This document shows, piece after piece, positions 1 to 6,816 of a DNA stretch of 50,072 nt. The position numbers and the translations under genes are program-made. Location: positions 1 through 50,072 of IMG/VR virus record IMGVR_UViG_3300031673_000078. One strand, written 5' to 3'. The stretch is from a virus. Position 1 is the stretch's first letter; the number at the start of each line of letters is the position of its first letter. A model generated the notes under the pieces. That model was given only the letters and a program-made list of their open reading frames with translations, did no database searches and had not been told where the DNA came from.

Positions 1-700
1 TCTCACTGGCAACTTCCTGAAGCAAGTCTTCAAATGTCTCATCACCGCCAGCCTCCTCGTCCATAATCAAATCTTTAATAACTTCAAGCGTCGGTCTGAG
101 CGGATACTCATCCCTGCTCATCGGAGCAAAGATGTCTTTGGCTTCCTCTACTTCATCCAGTCCTTCGCCATCCCAGATCCTTGCGTAGTCGATGTACTCC
201 TGTTCAGTTATAGGTTCCTGCTTATCTCCATCAAGTTCAGCACTGGCTTGGCCACTCTGATAATCCGTATTTTCGACATCACTCGCATCGACGTATCCTT
301 CATAGATCTGCTCCTTCGCATCCTCTTCATCCCTTGCGATGATGCCGTAGAATGTCCTGTAGCCAGTCTCAGTAAAATCCTCCTTCCCCATATACCTCTT
401 CAGCTTCAACTGCTTAACCTTCTCGACTTTGCCCTGAAGAGCAATGCGCTGCTTCTCTTCCTCCGCAGCTTGAGCAGCAGCAACTTCTTCTTCAGGCATC
501 GGCTTGAAGATGTCTTCGGCTTCGTTCTTGTTCTCGTGATGCTTCTTGTAAACCTTCCTGTCCTTCTTGGCTTTGTCCTTTGCCTTCTGCGAGTCCTTGC
601 CCTTTGCAAATACATCTGGCGTATCTCTCTGGAAGAGCATCCCAGGAGTATCAGCCTTCAAGTTGATTGCTTCCTTAACCGCATTTAAAAGTTCAAGCAT
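1..700 (-). CDS. Charged hypothetical protein, partial at its C-terminus (runs off the left edge)
   Basis: Open frame of 233 codons with no stop before the window edge. Its ATG at 700 overlaps the TGA of the gene before it (ATGA), which fixes the start. The product is very acidic and basic, with Lys-rich (residues about 30-50) and Glu-rich stretches and probable coiled coil. It carries the motif DIFKPM (positions 497-514) and a variant DIFAPM (119-136); the same motif opens the protein at 3861-4175. It lies directly downstream of the portal block, so a structural, scaffold or capsid-maturation role is possible, but I recognise no domain. Confidence 0.8.
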   Translation of the reverse strand, partial: MLELLNAVKEAINLKADTPGMLFQRDTPDVFAKGKDSQKAKDKAKKDRKVYKKHHENKNEAEDIFKPMPEEEVAAAQAAEEEKQRIALQGKVEKVKQLKLKRYMGKEDFTETGYRTFYGIIARDEEDAKEQIYEGYVDASDVENTDYQSGQASAELDGDKQEPITEQEYIDYARIWDGEGLDEVEEAKDIFAPMSRDEYPLRPTLEVIKDLIMDEEAGGDETFEDLLQEVASE

Positions 701-984
701 CACAGCAACTTCCCCATCAGTCCGTCCAGCATACTCATCGAAGACGATTCAATCACTTGCTTCCTGATTGCATCCCTGTTGTCTTTAGGCTGCTCGGACT
801 TCTTCTTGATCACTTGTTCCAGTAAAGAATCACCCGACTGCTTAATGGATGAGGCCAGCTCAGAGCTATTTACATCTCTGCTTTCACTTTCAACAACGGC
901 CTCTGTCTCATACGAAGAAGGAGCCTTCGCCTTCGATTTGAGAGTCATCTCGATCACTTGAGCTCTGAGCTGGTCTTGATCCAT
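700..984 (-). CDS. Hypothetical protein, 94 aa
   Basis: Small, highly charged protein starting MDQDQLRAQVIEM. It contains two similar segments, an early QLRAQVIEM and a later AIRKQVIES, suggesting a short internal repeat around the QVIE core. No transmembrane segment or cysteine pair is visible. It starts immediately before the stop of the upstream membrane protein and ends in an ATGA overlap with the partial gene to its left, so it is translated in one operon with the portal. Function unknown. Confidence 0.75.
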   Translation of the reverse strand: MDQDQLRAQVIEMTLKSKAKAPSSYETEAVVESESRDVNSSELASSIKQSGDSLLEQVIKKKSEQPKDNRDAIRKQVIESSSMSMLDGLMGKLL

Positions 985-1410
985 TTACTTCTTCACTCCA
1001 CAATTTATATGAGCGATGTCGGTGATTGCGTGAGTCACCATATTGGCAACTACAATCACACAACCAACCCACAAACAGGTGGCAATCAACTCGGCTGGCA
1101 ATCCAAATTCAATTGCAACGATTGCAAGAGCAGGGGCGACAAAAGCATATCCCAAGCCCATCTTCAATTTCTTTGATTTAATCATTATTTTCTCCTTTGG
1201 TTCACTTCTGCTTGATAAGATATTAAAGCCAACTTTCTTAACGTTGCTGACTTCAAGGTCTGCTTCGATACACTCACCGTTCTCAAGTTCCTGTTCAATG
1301 AGAGGAACCATCCCATCATAGCAACACATCCAAAACATCTTGTGACTTGGATGCAATGTGCAAATAGCTAAGTGCACTTGTCTCTCTACCCAAACATGGA
1401 TCTTTCCCAT
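985..1410 (-). CDS. Small membrane protein with possible internal start, 141 aa
   Basis: The ATG at 1410 lies three bases after the portal stop codon. Residues 1-75 are soluble and Cys/His-containing. Residues from about 85 on contain two hydrophobic segments separated by a short polar turn, a two-pass membrane layout. An in-frame ATG at 1185 (MIKSKKLK...) is preceded by a strong AAAGGAG site with good spacing, so a 66-aa membrane-only product may also be made. A two-TM phage protein could relate to lysis, but nothing specific supports that. Confidence 0.7.
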   Translation of the reverse strand: MGKIHVWVERQVHLAICTLHPSHKMFWMCCYDGMVPLIEQELENGECIEADLEVSNVKKVGFNILSSRSEPKEKIMIKSKKLKMGLGYAFVAPALAIVAIEFGLPAELIATCLWVGCVIVVANMVTHAITDIAHINCGVKK

Positions 1411-1413
1411 TTA

Positions 1414-3201
1414 TCACTTCGCTCCATCATCCTTAACTTTAATTTCAAGTTTTTCATACTTGGCTCGCCACACTGCTTCAGAGATAGCTTCCCCAAACTT
1501 ATCTCCAGGGAGGAACGAATACAAATCACTTGAGGCATCCAGATTCTTCCTCGGCATCTTCTCCTCGATCTTCTGCTTCGATTCAAGAGGAGGCAGTGGA
1601 GCAGGTGCGCCAGCAGGTACTTCTGGCTGTGCACTCGGTGTACTCCCGACTTCGCCACCCATCGGAACATTCCCTGCTGGGCCATCCATCTTATCGCCGA
1701 TCTTCCTGGAGAGCTTGTCGAGCTCAAGGTCGTTGAGCTTCAAGAGCTTCTTGTTGAAGTAATCCAGCAGCTTGTTCCTGTCGATTGTTGGATCCCCATA
1801 CTCCAGGATCAACTTCACGAGCTTATCAACCACATCAGCACCCTTGTCGAGTGCTTCCCTCAGCTCAATCTCTTCTGCTGTTGAGGTCTCTGCCATATTG
1901 ATCTCGAACATCTTTACGTCAGGATTCATGTTCATGTATGCCAGATGAATCTGACACATCCTCTTAATGCCCTCGATGACTGCTCTCTGGAGTCGTCTGG
2001 CTGATCTAGCGAACCTGATATCCATTTGTTCAGCAGAGGACTTCCCCAAAGAAGCAGGCATCTCATCGACGTATCCACCAAGCAACTGAAGCGGAACACG
2101 GAGGGCAATGGCAAGCTGGTTCCTTAACTCCTCGATGTCTGCAATCCACTTGATATCTACCTCACCACCCAGCTTCTCAACGGCAACGTCATTCACGTTG
2201 TCGGAGAAAACTGGGATGATGATGTCTTCGTTCGGAGCCAGCTCCCAAGTCTTATCTGAAAAGAACGGAGAGTTCTTCGATGTATCCATTGACCGTGCTC
2301 TCTTCAGCATCGTCTTGTATTGTTCAACCAACGTCGAGACTGCCTCCATATTCGAGCCAGTCACCTTAACTTTATAAAGGTATTTAAGAGTCCCACGACT
2401 CAACCTAGCAAGCATAATCGAATCCTCTGCCAGCCTCAGCCTCTTGTAGATCGGGAGGCCATTGAGTGCAATCGAGGTTCCGTACTTCGCCGTCAACTGC
2501 TTCGTCTCTGGAACCATAATCGTAATGGTTCGGTACTCCGTATACATTGGATCGTCATACAGAGGTCTCTTCTTCTTCACACCAAGAAGACGAAAGTGAA
2601 CCACTTCCCAGGGTGCAATCATCTTGGCCTGCTGCACGTCCGAGGTGGAGCCAAGAGGTGTGTTGTAGAACCCAATCAAGCGACCTTCATAGTCCACTCT
2701 TGAGATATTGATTGGATGGTCGTCGTCGTTGATGGATACAATCCCAACCCCAGGCTTCGCATTGATGCGGATAAACATATCCCCGTAGGTTGCTGTCGTG
2801 TATGCCCAGTCAAAGATCCTCTCCTCCAGATTGATGATGTCAAAGAGCCTCTCAAGCTGACTCTGATACTCCCTGGACTTCGATGAGATCCACACGGTTG
2901 CGTTCTGAACTCTGTCGTATGCGGTAGCGACCTCTGCATAGAACTCCATCGCTGCTGCCATAATCGGATGAGTGAGTGCTCTGTCTGTCTCCCGATAAAT
3001 GTTCGACCGCTCGTAATTGATTAGGGTTTGATGACTCATCAAGGACTGAAGATCCCCGAAGATCATTCCAATCTTGGAAAGCTGATCCTGTTGTTCCACC
3101 GTCAGCTTTTGATTCGTTGCAGCCTGTACTACGTTTGTTACGGGAACATCGGATGGATACCCGATTATTTTTTGAAGTAAAACTTGGAAGGCGTTCGCCA
3201 T
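1414..3201 (-). CDS. Portal protein, T4 gp20-like, 595 aa
   Basis: The portal forms the dodecameric channel at the capsid vertex through which DNA is packaged and to which the tail joins. Length, the early segment IMAAAMEFYAEVA, the PWEVVHFRLL segment about one third in, and the mid-protein loop with LGGYVDEMPASLGKSS fit the gp20 family of myovirus portals. The C-terminus is a Pro/Ala-rich linker followed by a charged tail. The start is supported by a GGGGAGG site four bases beyond a tiny leader ORF whose last codons contain that site. The terminase genes lie about 10 kb away on the same strand. Confidence 0.88.
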   Translation of the reverse strand: MANAFQVLLQKIIGYPSDVPVTNVVQAATNQKLTVEQQDQLSKIGMIFGDLQSLMSHQTLINYERSNIYRETDRALTHPIMAAAMEFYAEVATAYDRVQNATVWISSKSREYQSQLERLFDIINLEERIFDWAYTTATYGDMFIRINAKPGVGIVSINDDDHPINISRVDYEGRLIGFYNTPLGSTSDVQQAKMIAPWEVVHFRLLGVKKKRPLYDDPMYTEYRTITIMVPETKQLTAKYGTSIALNGLPIYKRLRLAEDSIMLARLSRGTLKYLYKVKVTGSNMEAVSTLVEQYKTMLKRARSMDTSKNSPFFSDKTWELAPNEDIIIPVFSDNVNDVAVEKLGGEVDIKWIADIEELRNQLAIALRVPLQLLGGYVDEMPASLGKSSAEQMDIRFARSARRLQRAVIEGIKRMCQIHLAYMNMNPDVKMFEINMAETSTAEEIELREALDKGADVVDKLVKLILEYGDPTIDRNKLLDYFNKKLLKLNDLELDKLSRKIGDKMDGPAGNVPMGGEVGSTPSAQPEVPAGAPAPLPPLESKQKIEEKMPRKNLDASSDLYSFLPGDKFGEAISEAVWRAKYEKLEIKVKDDGAK

Positions 3202-3205
3202 TAGC

Positions 3206-3250
3206 TTATCCTCCCCTATGTGTGTCTGAAAGTTTTAAAGCGTTAGCCAT
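3206..3250 (-). CDS. Possible 14-aa leader minigene before the portal (MANALKLSDTHRGG)
   Basis: ATG at 3250 follows an AAAAAGGATAT site. The TAA at 3206-3208 lies four bases before the portal ATG, and the portal ribosome binding site (GGGGAGG) forms the last sense codons of this ORF. Translation of the minigene would therefore control access to the portal start. Its first four residues, MANA, are the same as those of the portal. It is too short for homology evidence, so this is an inference from arrangement. Confidence 0.35.
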   Translation of the reverse strand: MANALKLSDTHRGG

Positions 3251-3365
3251 TTTCTATATCCTTTTTGATGGTGAAAAAAGCTAGGGTTAATTCAGAGAGG
3301 GACTTCGGGACTGAGGGGCTTCGGTGCTTAGAATTGTATCCTACTGCCATAAAAGGATTTGCCAT
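3243..3365 (-). CDS. Possible 40-aa protein upstream of the portal
   Basis: The ORF begins MANPFMAVGYNSKHRS and ends DIENG; its TAA lies inside the start region of the 14-aa minigene (8-base overlap). Composition is protein-like, but the ribosome binding site is weak (GAAGAGACGGT before the ATG). Its start MANPF resembles MANAL and MANAF of the two ORFs that follow, with different synonymous codons. No function recognised. An alternative reading is untranslated leader RNA of the portal transcript. Confidence 0.4.
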   Translation of the reverse strand: MANPFMAVGYNSKHRSPSVPKSLSELTLAFFTIKKDIENG

Positions 3366-3398
3366 ACCGTCTCTTCACCGTCCCGTTATGCCAATCCT

Positions 3399-3473
3399 CT
3401 TCCTTTATTTGGGGGAAGCGGAAAAGCAAGTGTCTTTTCCTGCACATTCCGAGGCAAAACCATACTGTGCCTC
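3399..3473 (-). other. Three consecutive short inverted repeats in the portal leader
   Basis: Arms are CTTCC/GGAAG (3399-3403 with 3414-3418), GAAAAG/CTTTTC (3421-3426 with 3434-3439) and GAGGCA/TGCCTC (3451-3456 with 3468-3473). They sit in the 384-base interval before the portal, downstream of a possible promoter. None has a U-run, so they look like RNA structure in the 5' leader rather than an intrinsic terminator. Confidence 0.4.
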
Positions 3474-3520
3474 TGTATAAGAAATACATCCATTCTCTTT
3501 AATTTTTTTGCAACCTGTGT

Positions 3521-3549
3521 ACTTTATTGTGGATAAGGTGGGTTGTCAG
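3521..3549 (-). promoter_or_regulatory. Candidate sigma70-like promoter for the portal block
   Basis: Reading the minus strand, CTGACA (3544-3549) is followed after 17 bases by TAAAGT (3521-3526). The -35 matches five of six consensus bases, the -10 four of six. It lies just after the stop of the zinc protein at 3586 and heads the only long untranslated leader in this part of the genome. Moderate support only. Confidence 0.4.
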
Positions 3550-3585
3550 TAACTCTTCTACTGCACTTGTATGGTAGGTTTCTTA

Positions 3586-3858
3586 CTACTCTTCCTCTGC
3601 TGTAGGCATATCGGGATACAGGATCTCGAAGCACCTGGAGCAGATATGTAATTCCTCTGCTAATATGGGGTGATACTTCGTTACAGCTATCTTGAATTTG
3701 AAGGCTCCATCACTCATTAGAAAGACTGGGTTGTCCTCCGTATCCTCCTTCGGAACCACGTTGTAGTATCCTATCTCCTCCATACCATCTCCGTCACCTA
3801 CAAAGAATGGTTGGGGTTCCTGCTTGCAGATGTCACATATACTTGAGTGTTCGTCCAT
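3586..3858 (-). CDS. Zinc-ribbon-like hypothetical protein, 90 aa
   Basis: Two CxxC knuckles (CDIC near residue 8 and CSRC near residue 76) probably bind one zinc ion. Between them are an acidic segment and a beta-rich stretch. The start is set at ATG 3858 because it follows GAGAGGATAG and lies just after the TAG of the upstream gene; an upstream in-frame start would overlap that gene. Function unknown. It is the last gene before the possible portal promoter. Confidence 0.72.
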   Translation of the reverse strand: MDEHSSICDICKQEPQPFFVGDGDGMEEIGYYNVVPKEDTEDNPVFLMSDGAFKFKIAVTKYHPILAEELHICSRCFEILYPDMPTAEEE

Positions 3859-3860
3859 TT

Positions 3861-4175
3861 CTATCCTCTCATCAACAGCCTGGTTGGGGGTTCTCCATCT
3901 GGATCTGGTGGCGGTATGGGATTCCTTATCCACGCATCAACAGTGAAGCCTCTGCCACTGAAATCGAAGTCCTGGGCTTGCCTCGCTGTCCTGTTTTCTG
4001 CTGGTTCAGCGAGCTGCCTTATCTGCTCTGGATTGAGTGCCGTGCTCCACACAGTAAGATCTGATATGTGGCCGTCGAAGTGCATTGAGTGCTCCCCGAA
4101 CTTCTCATCAGATGGAAACTCTTTTTTAAACCTTTCAATAAGAGCTGGATCCATAGGCTTAAAGATGTCGCTCAT
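3861..4175 (-). CDS. LamG/concanavalin-like fragment protein, 104 aa
   Basis: Starts MSDIFKPMDP, sharing DIFKPM with the partial gene at the left edge. Two segments recall LamG-type beta-sandwich proteins: HISDLTVWSTALNPEQIRQL (about 36-55), like the closing strand and helix of that fold, and GRGFTVDAWIR, like its early strand. Here the order is reversed relative to the usual domain, and the protein is about half a domain long. It may be a rearranged decoration or carbohydrate-binding module. GAGGATCT precedes the ATG. Confidence 0.6.
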   Translation of the reverse strand: MSDIFKPMDPALIERFKKEFPSDEKFGEHSMHFDGHISDLTVWSTALNPEQIRQLAEPAENRTARQAQDFDFSGRGFTVDAWIRNPIPPPDPDGEPPTRLLMRG

Positions 4176-4303
4176 AGATCCTCATTCCTGCTACAAGGAA
4201 GACACATCAGAGTACACCCGATCATCACCTTCGCTACCCTCTTGCAGCCTTTATTTTCGCAGTGCTTTTTACCGTTCTTTTTTCGCTGCCTTTTACGCTT
4301 CAC
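4172..4303 (-). CDS. Small basic zinc-finger-like protein, 43 aa, GTG start
   Basis: GTG at 4303 follows GGGAGGAAAG and overlaps the end of the upstream gene by 11 bases. The TGA at 4172-4174 overlaps the next ATG (ATGA arrangement). The N-terminus is Lys/Arg-rich (MKRKRQRKKNGKK). CENKGC is followed by a CLPC knuckle, which would suit a small zinc site. Overlaps at both ends and the cysteine pattern argue that this is a gene. Nucleic-acid binding is an inference. Confidence 0.6.
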   Translation of the reverse strand: MKRKRQRKKNGKKHCENKGCKRVAKVMIGCTLMCLPCSRNEDL

Positions 4304-4484
4304 CTTTCCTCCCTGTCTGTTCTATCCCTTCCCTGATGATCCTCTCCATCAGCTCAACCTGCTCTCTGGAGCCCTCCATCTCAAAACTCAATCTGCTTGA
4401 TACCTGATTCTTTTCCCCTTGCGGAGCGAGTCGATATTCCCCTTCTCCCTCGTGTACTACTTCCAGCTTCAGTATTGATTTCAT
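4293..4484 (-). CDS. Hypothetical protein, 63 aa
   Basis: Begins MKSILKLEVVHEGEG, with alternating hydrophobic strands and a Glu-rich helix near the C-terminus (EQVELMERIIREGIEQ). AGGAAG lies six bases before the ATG. Its first 104 bases overlap the 3' end of the gene at 4381-4842 in another frame. Both frames look protein-like in the overlap, though the upstream protein's last 25 residues are unusually Ser/Arg/Gly-rich, so this frame may be the better-conserved one. Function unknown. Confidence 0.65.
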   Translation of the reverse strand: MKSILKLEVVHEGEGEYRLAPQGEKNQVSSRLSFEMEGSREQVELMERIIREGIEQTGRKGEA

Positions 4485-4842
4485 CCTCCACTTCCTTTCT
4501 GATTTTCTCCCCCACTTTTGCTGGGAGTAAATCAATGCAATCCTCTGCGAGTTTGAGCTTGTCCTTGAGGGCATCGTTATCTAGACACAACCCCACAATA
4601 TCAGTTTCTCTCTCGCTCAGCTTGGAGCGGAGGGCGGTGAGTTCCTTCTCATATCCATCAGCTATAACAACAGCGTCATAGGCTTTGACTTCGTTCTTCA
4701 ACCGCTCAACCTCCCGCTTATACCCATCGATGGCTGTGGAGATAGTTTTGACAACTTCAAAGGTTTCTTCGTAATTCTCATAAAAAGAACCCTTCAATAT
4801 CTTCTTCGCTTCTTCCTCACTCGCTTTCCTGATCTCGTCCAT
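4381..4842 (-). CDS. Coiled-coil hypothetical protein, 153 aa
   Basis: Starts MDEIRKASEEEAKK from ATG 4842, preceded by GGAGGCATAGACCT. The same 25-bp start module occurs before the gene at 5351. The central part (about residues 25-115) is a long charged helix with heptad-like spacing, consistent with coiled coil. The last quarter (GSSTRGRRGISTRSARGKES) is low-complexity and overlaps the next gene by about 100 bases. Function unknown. Confidence 0.7.
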   Translation of the reverse strand: MDEIRKASEEEAKKILKGSFYENYEETFEVVKTISTAIDGYKREVERLKNEVKAYDAVVIADGYEKELTALRSKLSERETDIVGLCLDNDALKDKLKLAEDCIDLLPAKVGEKIRKEVEDEINTEAGSSTRGRRGISTRSARGKESGIKQIEF

Positions 4843-4856
4843 AGGTCTATGCCTCC
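4832..4856 (-). repeat. 25-bp translation-start module, copy A
   Basis: Identical over 25 bp to 5341-5365. It covers GGAGG, a TAG trinucleotide, the spacer and the first codons ATGGACGAGAT. In both copies it supplies the ribosome binding site and the residues MDEI of the following gene. Confidence 0.85.
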
Positions 4857-4871
4857 ATATGTGGTTTAGAA

Positions 4872-4997
4872 TTATGCCTTCGGCCTCCCACAATGGAGAC
4901 AAGTTTGCCACCGAATAATTTTCTTTTCTTCCCAATCCCATAATGGACTCCATCCGTAATCATGCAATCCTATAAAACAAAGAATCTTTTTAATCAT
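4872..4997 (-). CDS. Small zinc-knuckle phage protein, 41 aa
   Basis: MIKKILCFIGLHDYGW at the N-terminus and CLHCG near the C-terminus give a one-zinc layout. It resembles a class of short phage proteins that begin with a CxxGLH-type segment and end in a Cys knuckle. ATG 4997 overlaps the end of the upstream small gene and follows GGGGGG. Such proteins are usually unannotated; function unknown. Confidence 0.65.
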   Translation of the reverse strand: MIKKILCFIGLHDYGWSPLWDWEEKKIIRWQTCLHCGRPKA

Positions 4998-5139
4998 GCA
5001 TCCCCCCATGTCTTAGGTTGCCCTTAATATTCTCCTTGTGTTTTTTAAGGTATTCAATCACTCTGTCATTGAAGTCGTTTTTAGGTAGTAACTGGATTCT
5101 TTCAATTTTATCATCCACTTGTTGGGTTAGTGTTCTCAT
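4990..5139 (-). CDS. Hypothetical protein, 49 aa
   Basis: ATG at 5139 overlaps the TGA of the gene at 5136 (ATGA) and the ORF runs to TAA at 4990-4992, overlapping the next start. Sequence begins MRTLTQQVDDKIERIQLL and is mostly helical and charged, ending RHGGMHD. The overlaps at both ends are the main evidence. Function unknown. Confidence 0.6.
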   Translation of the reverse strand: MRTLTQQVDDKIERIQLLPKNDFNDRVIEYLKKHKENIKGNLRHGGMHD

Positions 5140-5351
5140 GACTCCCTCCGCTGTTTGTAGGTTTTGAGGGCTTCTTCAGCCTCCCACCTAGCATCATCAT
5201 CATAGGGATAGGCTTTCGTCCAGTTCTCCAACGCCCTCGCCAGTTCATCAGACAGGGAGCGTTCAGCGGTGAGTTCGTCACGCAATATCTCCGCTTCATC
5301 TCTTGAAACAAAACTGCCGTCAGTTCGTGCCTCTTTCCTTATCTCGTCCAT
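5136..5351 (-). CDS. Charged helical hypothetical protein, 71 aa
   Basis: Start MDEIRKEARTDG is set at 5351, right after the TAG of the upstream gene and behind GGAGGCATAGACCT. The N-terminus matches that of the protein at 4381-4842 (MDEIRK), and the DNA around both starts is identical for 25 bp. The rest is a single long helix rich in Glu, Arg and Ala (ILRDELTAERSLSDELARAL). Function unknown. Confidence 0.7.
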   Translation of the reverse strand: MDEIRKEARTDGSFVSRDEAEILRDELTAERSLSDELARALENWTKAYPYDDDARWEAEEALKTYKQRRES

Positions 5352-5365
5352 AGGTCTATGCCTCC
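5341..5365 (-). repeat. 25-bp translation-start module, copy B
   Basis: Second copy of the module at 4832-4856. Here the TAG inside it is the real stop codon of the upstream gene (5356-5358), which suggests this is the original context and copy A the derived one. Confidence 0.85.
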
Positions 5366-5571
5366 CCCAACTTGCGTTCATCCTCACGCCCCTGCTCCCA
5401 TGCTTTCTTGAGGGCGGAGGCAACCTCCTTCTCAAAGGTTTTAACATAACCAGTATCGTGAGATACCAACATATGGGTTTTTATTAACTCATGCTTTACT
5501 GCCCATGTTACAAACTCCTCCGCATCCCTCTCCCAATCCCTATGTCTCTGCTGATCTTCAACATCGTTCAT
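5356..5571 (-). CDS. Hypothetical protein, 71 aa
   Basis: Starts MNDVEDQQRHRDWERD and is acidic and helical, with no cysteine. ATG 5571 overlaps the TGA of the upstream gene (ATGA). The TAG lies four bases before the next start. Function unknown. Confidence 0.68.
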   Translation of the reverse strand: MNDVEDQQRHRDWERDAEEFVTWAVKHELIKTHMLVSHDTGYVKTFEKEVASALKKAWEQGREDERKLGEA

Positions 5572-5921
5572 ATCCCGACCTCCCTCAAAGTCGTCCTGGG
5601 ATCTTCACTAAGCCCCATCCCATAAACTCCGCCTTCCTTTACCTCAGTAGCAATGAAAAACCTCCGCCCATTCCTCGCTGCTTGACGGACAGTGTAGGCC
5701 AGAAGGAAGGCTTTATGAGGCAACCCTGCTATATTAACCCCAGGCTTTAAGTCGTGTACCCACTGGAAAACACCCCCCAACTGCTCATCAAGTTCCCTGC
5801 TAAAGCAAGTCACTCTTCCCTCTTGAATGCCACGGATCAGCTCCTGAAGCATCTCTGTGCGCTCAACAGAATCCATCTTATCGATCTCAATCGGATATAT
5901 CTTTTCATCGTGATCCGTCAT
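5568..5921 (-). CDS. Hypothetical protein, 117 aa
   Basis: Start set to ATG 5921 (MTDHDEKIYPIEID) because it overlaps the upstream TGA; an in-frame ATG 21 bases earlier is possible. The first half is acidic and helical. The second half (AGLPHKAFLLAYTVRQAARN, then a strand-rich GRRFFIATEVKEGGVYGMGL) looks like a small alpha/beta fold. No catalytic motif recognised. Confidence 0.68.
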   Translation of the reverse strand: MTDHDEKIYPIEIDKMDSVERTEMLQELIRGIQEGRVTCFSRELDEQLGGVFQWVHDLKPGVNIAGLPHKAFLLAYTVRQAARNGRRFFIATEVKEGGVYGMGLSEDPRTTLREVGI

Positions 5922-6157
5922 TTCTTCACGTCCCTTGTCCATAGAGTAAGGAACGCCTGCGCTGCGTGATTCGAGACAGCGTGGATATTGGCCTTCCCTA
6001 TCGTTGTATACGGATTCACCTTCCTGATCTCATCCTGAAAGCACACCGCTATGTTCGCCTTGTATGCCAGCCAAAGATCCTCATCCTTCACGAGGGCTTT
6101 GGTCAGGGTCTTCACTGCCTTCTTTACCTTCCTCTTCTCTAACCACTTAGTGAACAT
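5918..6157 (-). CDS. Hypothetical protein, 79 aa
   Basis: Basic N-terminal helix (MFTKWLEKRKVKKAVKTLTK) followed by two more predicted helices around a single Cys. It overlaps the previous gene by 19 bases and ends in an ATGA overlap with the next. Helical proteins of this size are common in early or middle phage regions; no function recognised. Confidence 0.7.
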   Translation of the reverse strand: MFTKWLEKRKVKKAVKTLTKALVKDEDLWLAYKANIAVCFQDEIRKVNPYTTIGKANIHAVSNHAAQAFLTLWTRDVKK

Positions 6158-6378
6158 TTCTTCCTCCTTCTCATCTGATCCTCAATGAATTCAGCAATGT
6201 CTTTAAGACAGGTCGGTTCATAGACTGTGCCTTCATACGGGAAGAAAGCATACTTGCGCCATCTACCAAACCACTTGATCTCACCCAGCTTCTCCTGCGA
6301 TTCCCTTGCTGTAACAATCCAAGCATTCGTCTTCAATCCTTCTTTGACCAACACGAAGTAAATCCATTTAGATTCCAT
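6139..6378 (-). CDS. Hypothetical phage protein with LGEIKWFGRWRKYAFFP motif, 79 aa
   Basis: Start MESKWIYF (ATG 6378) lies nine bases after GAGG; two other in-frame ATGs lie upstream. The core motif LGEIKWFGRWRKYAFFP followed by CLKDIAEFIEDQ near the C-terminus matches a widespread family of short phage proteins of unknown function that I recognise by this pattern. It is probably a small alpha/beta protein. Confidence 0.72.
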   Translation of the reverse strand: MESKWIYFVLVKEGLKTNAWIVTARESQEKLGEIKWFGRWRKYAFFPYEGTVYEPTCLKDIAEFIEDQMRRRKKCSLSG

Positions 6379-6637
6379 AGAGTTCATCCTCGCAGCTTGA
6401 GCACTTGAAGCCTCTCTTATCAAATCGATTCATAAACTCATTGAGCTTATCGGACACTACCTGACGAACCTGGCCATAACTCCTGACTTCCCCGTTCTCA
6501 TCTTTGTTCCAGGGATTCACTGTATTGGAATAAGTGAATGCCCTCTTCCTTCTCTTCCCACACGAAATACACTTCCCACTTCGCTCCGCTCTCAGCTTCG
6601 CTTCTTCAAACCTGGTTGTTATTGTTTGGCCAAACAT
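6368..6637 (-). CDS. Zinc-finger hypothetical protein, 89 aa
   Basis: CISCGKRRKRAFTYSNTVNP near residue 25 and CSSC near the C-terminus form a probable four-Cys zinc site. The segment AFTYSNTVNPWNKDENG resembles a known small phage family with the same knuckle layout. ATG 6637 follows AGGAGGAGCA and overlaps the upstream gene, so the longer in-frame ORF is not used. Function unknown. Confidence 0.72.
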   Translation of the reverse strand: MFGQTITTRFEEAKLRAERSGKCISCGKRRKRAFTYSNTVNPWNKDENGEVRSYGQVRQVVSDKLNEFMNRFDKRGFKCSSCEDELYGI

Positions 6638-6816
6638 TGCTCCTCCTTCTGGACTCCCATCCAATGATAAAACTGCTTTGTTGTCATCAAGCAAACCCTG
6701 GTCATCTCCTCCATCTGCTTATCTCGACACCTTTGATTACACACGAAGTCACCATCGCAAGAGATCACTATCCCACCCATCTCAATTTCTCTCTTGCAAT
6801 AGCAGCACTTCGTCAC
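6619..6816 (-). CDS. Zinc-finger protein, 65 aa, GTG start
   Basis: CCYC near the N-terminus, then a single C and a CNQRC, spaced as in small treble-clef or FYVE-like phage zinc fingers (CYCKREIEMGGIVISCDGDF). GTG 6816 follows GAGGATGATCT and overlaps the upstream TGA (GTGA), supporting the non-ATG start. Function unknown; a host-factor interaction is a guess. Confidence 0.7.
   Translation of the reverse strand: MTKCCYCKREIEMGGIVISCDGDFVCNQRCRDKQMEEMTRVCLMTTKQFYHWMGVQKEEQCLAKQ

Noticed and set aside
3386-3493. 35-codon ORF in the portal leader
   Set aside because: Weak ribosome binding site, no overlap with neighbours, and it coincides with the inverted repeats there.
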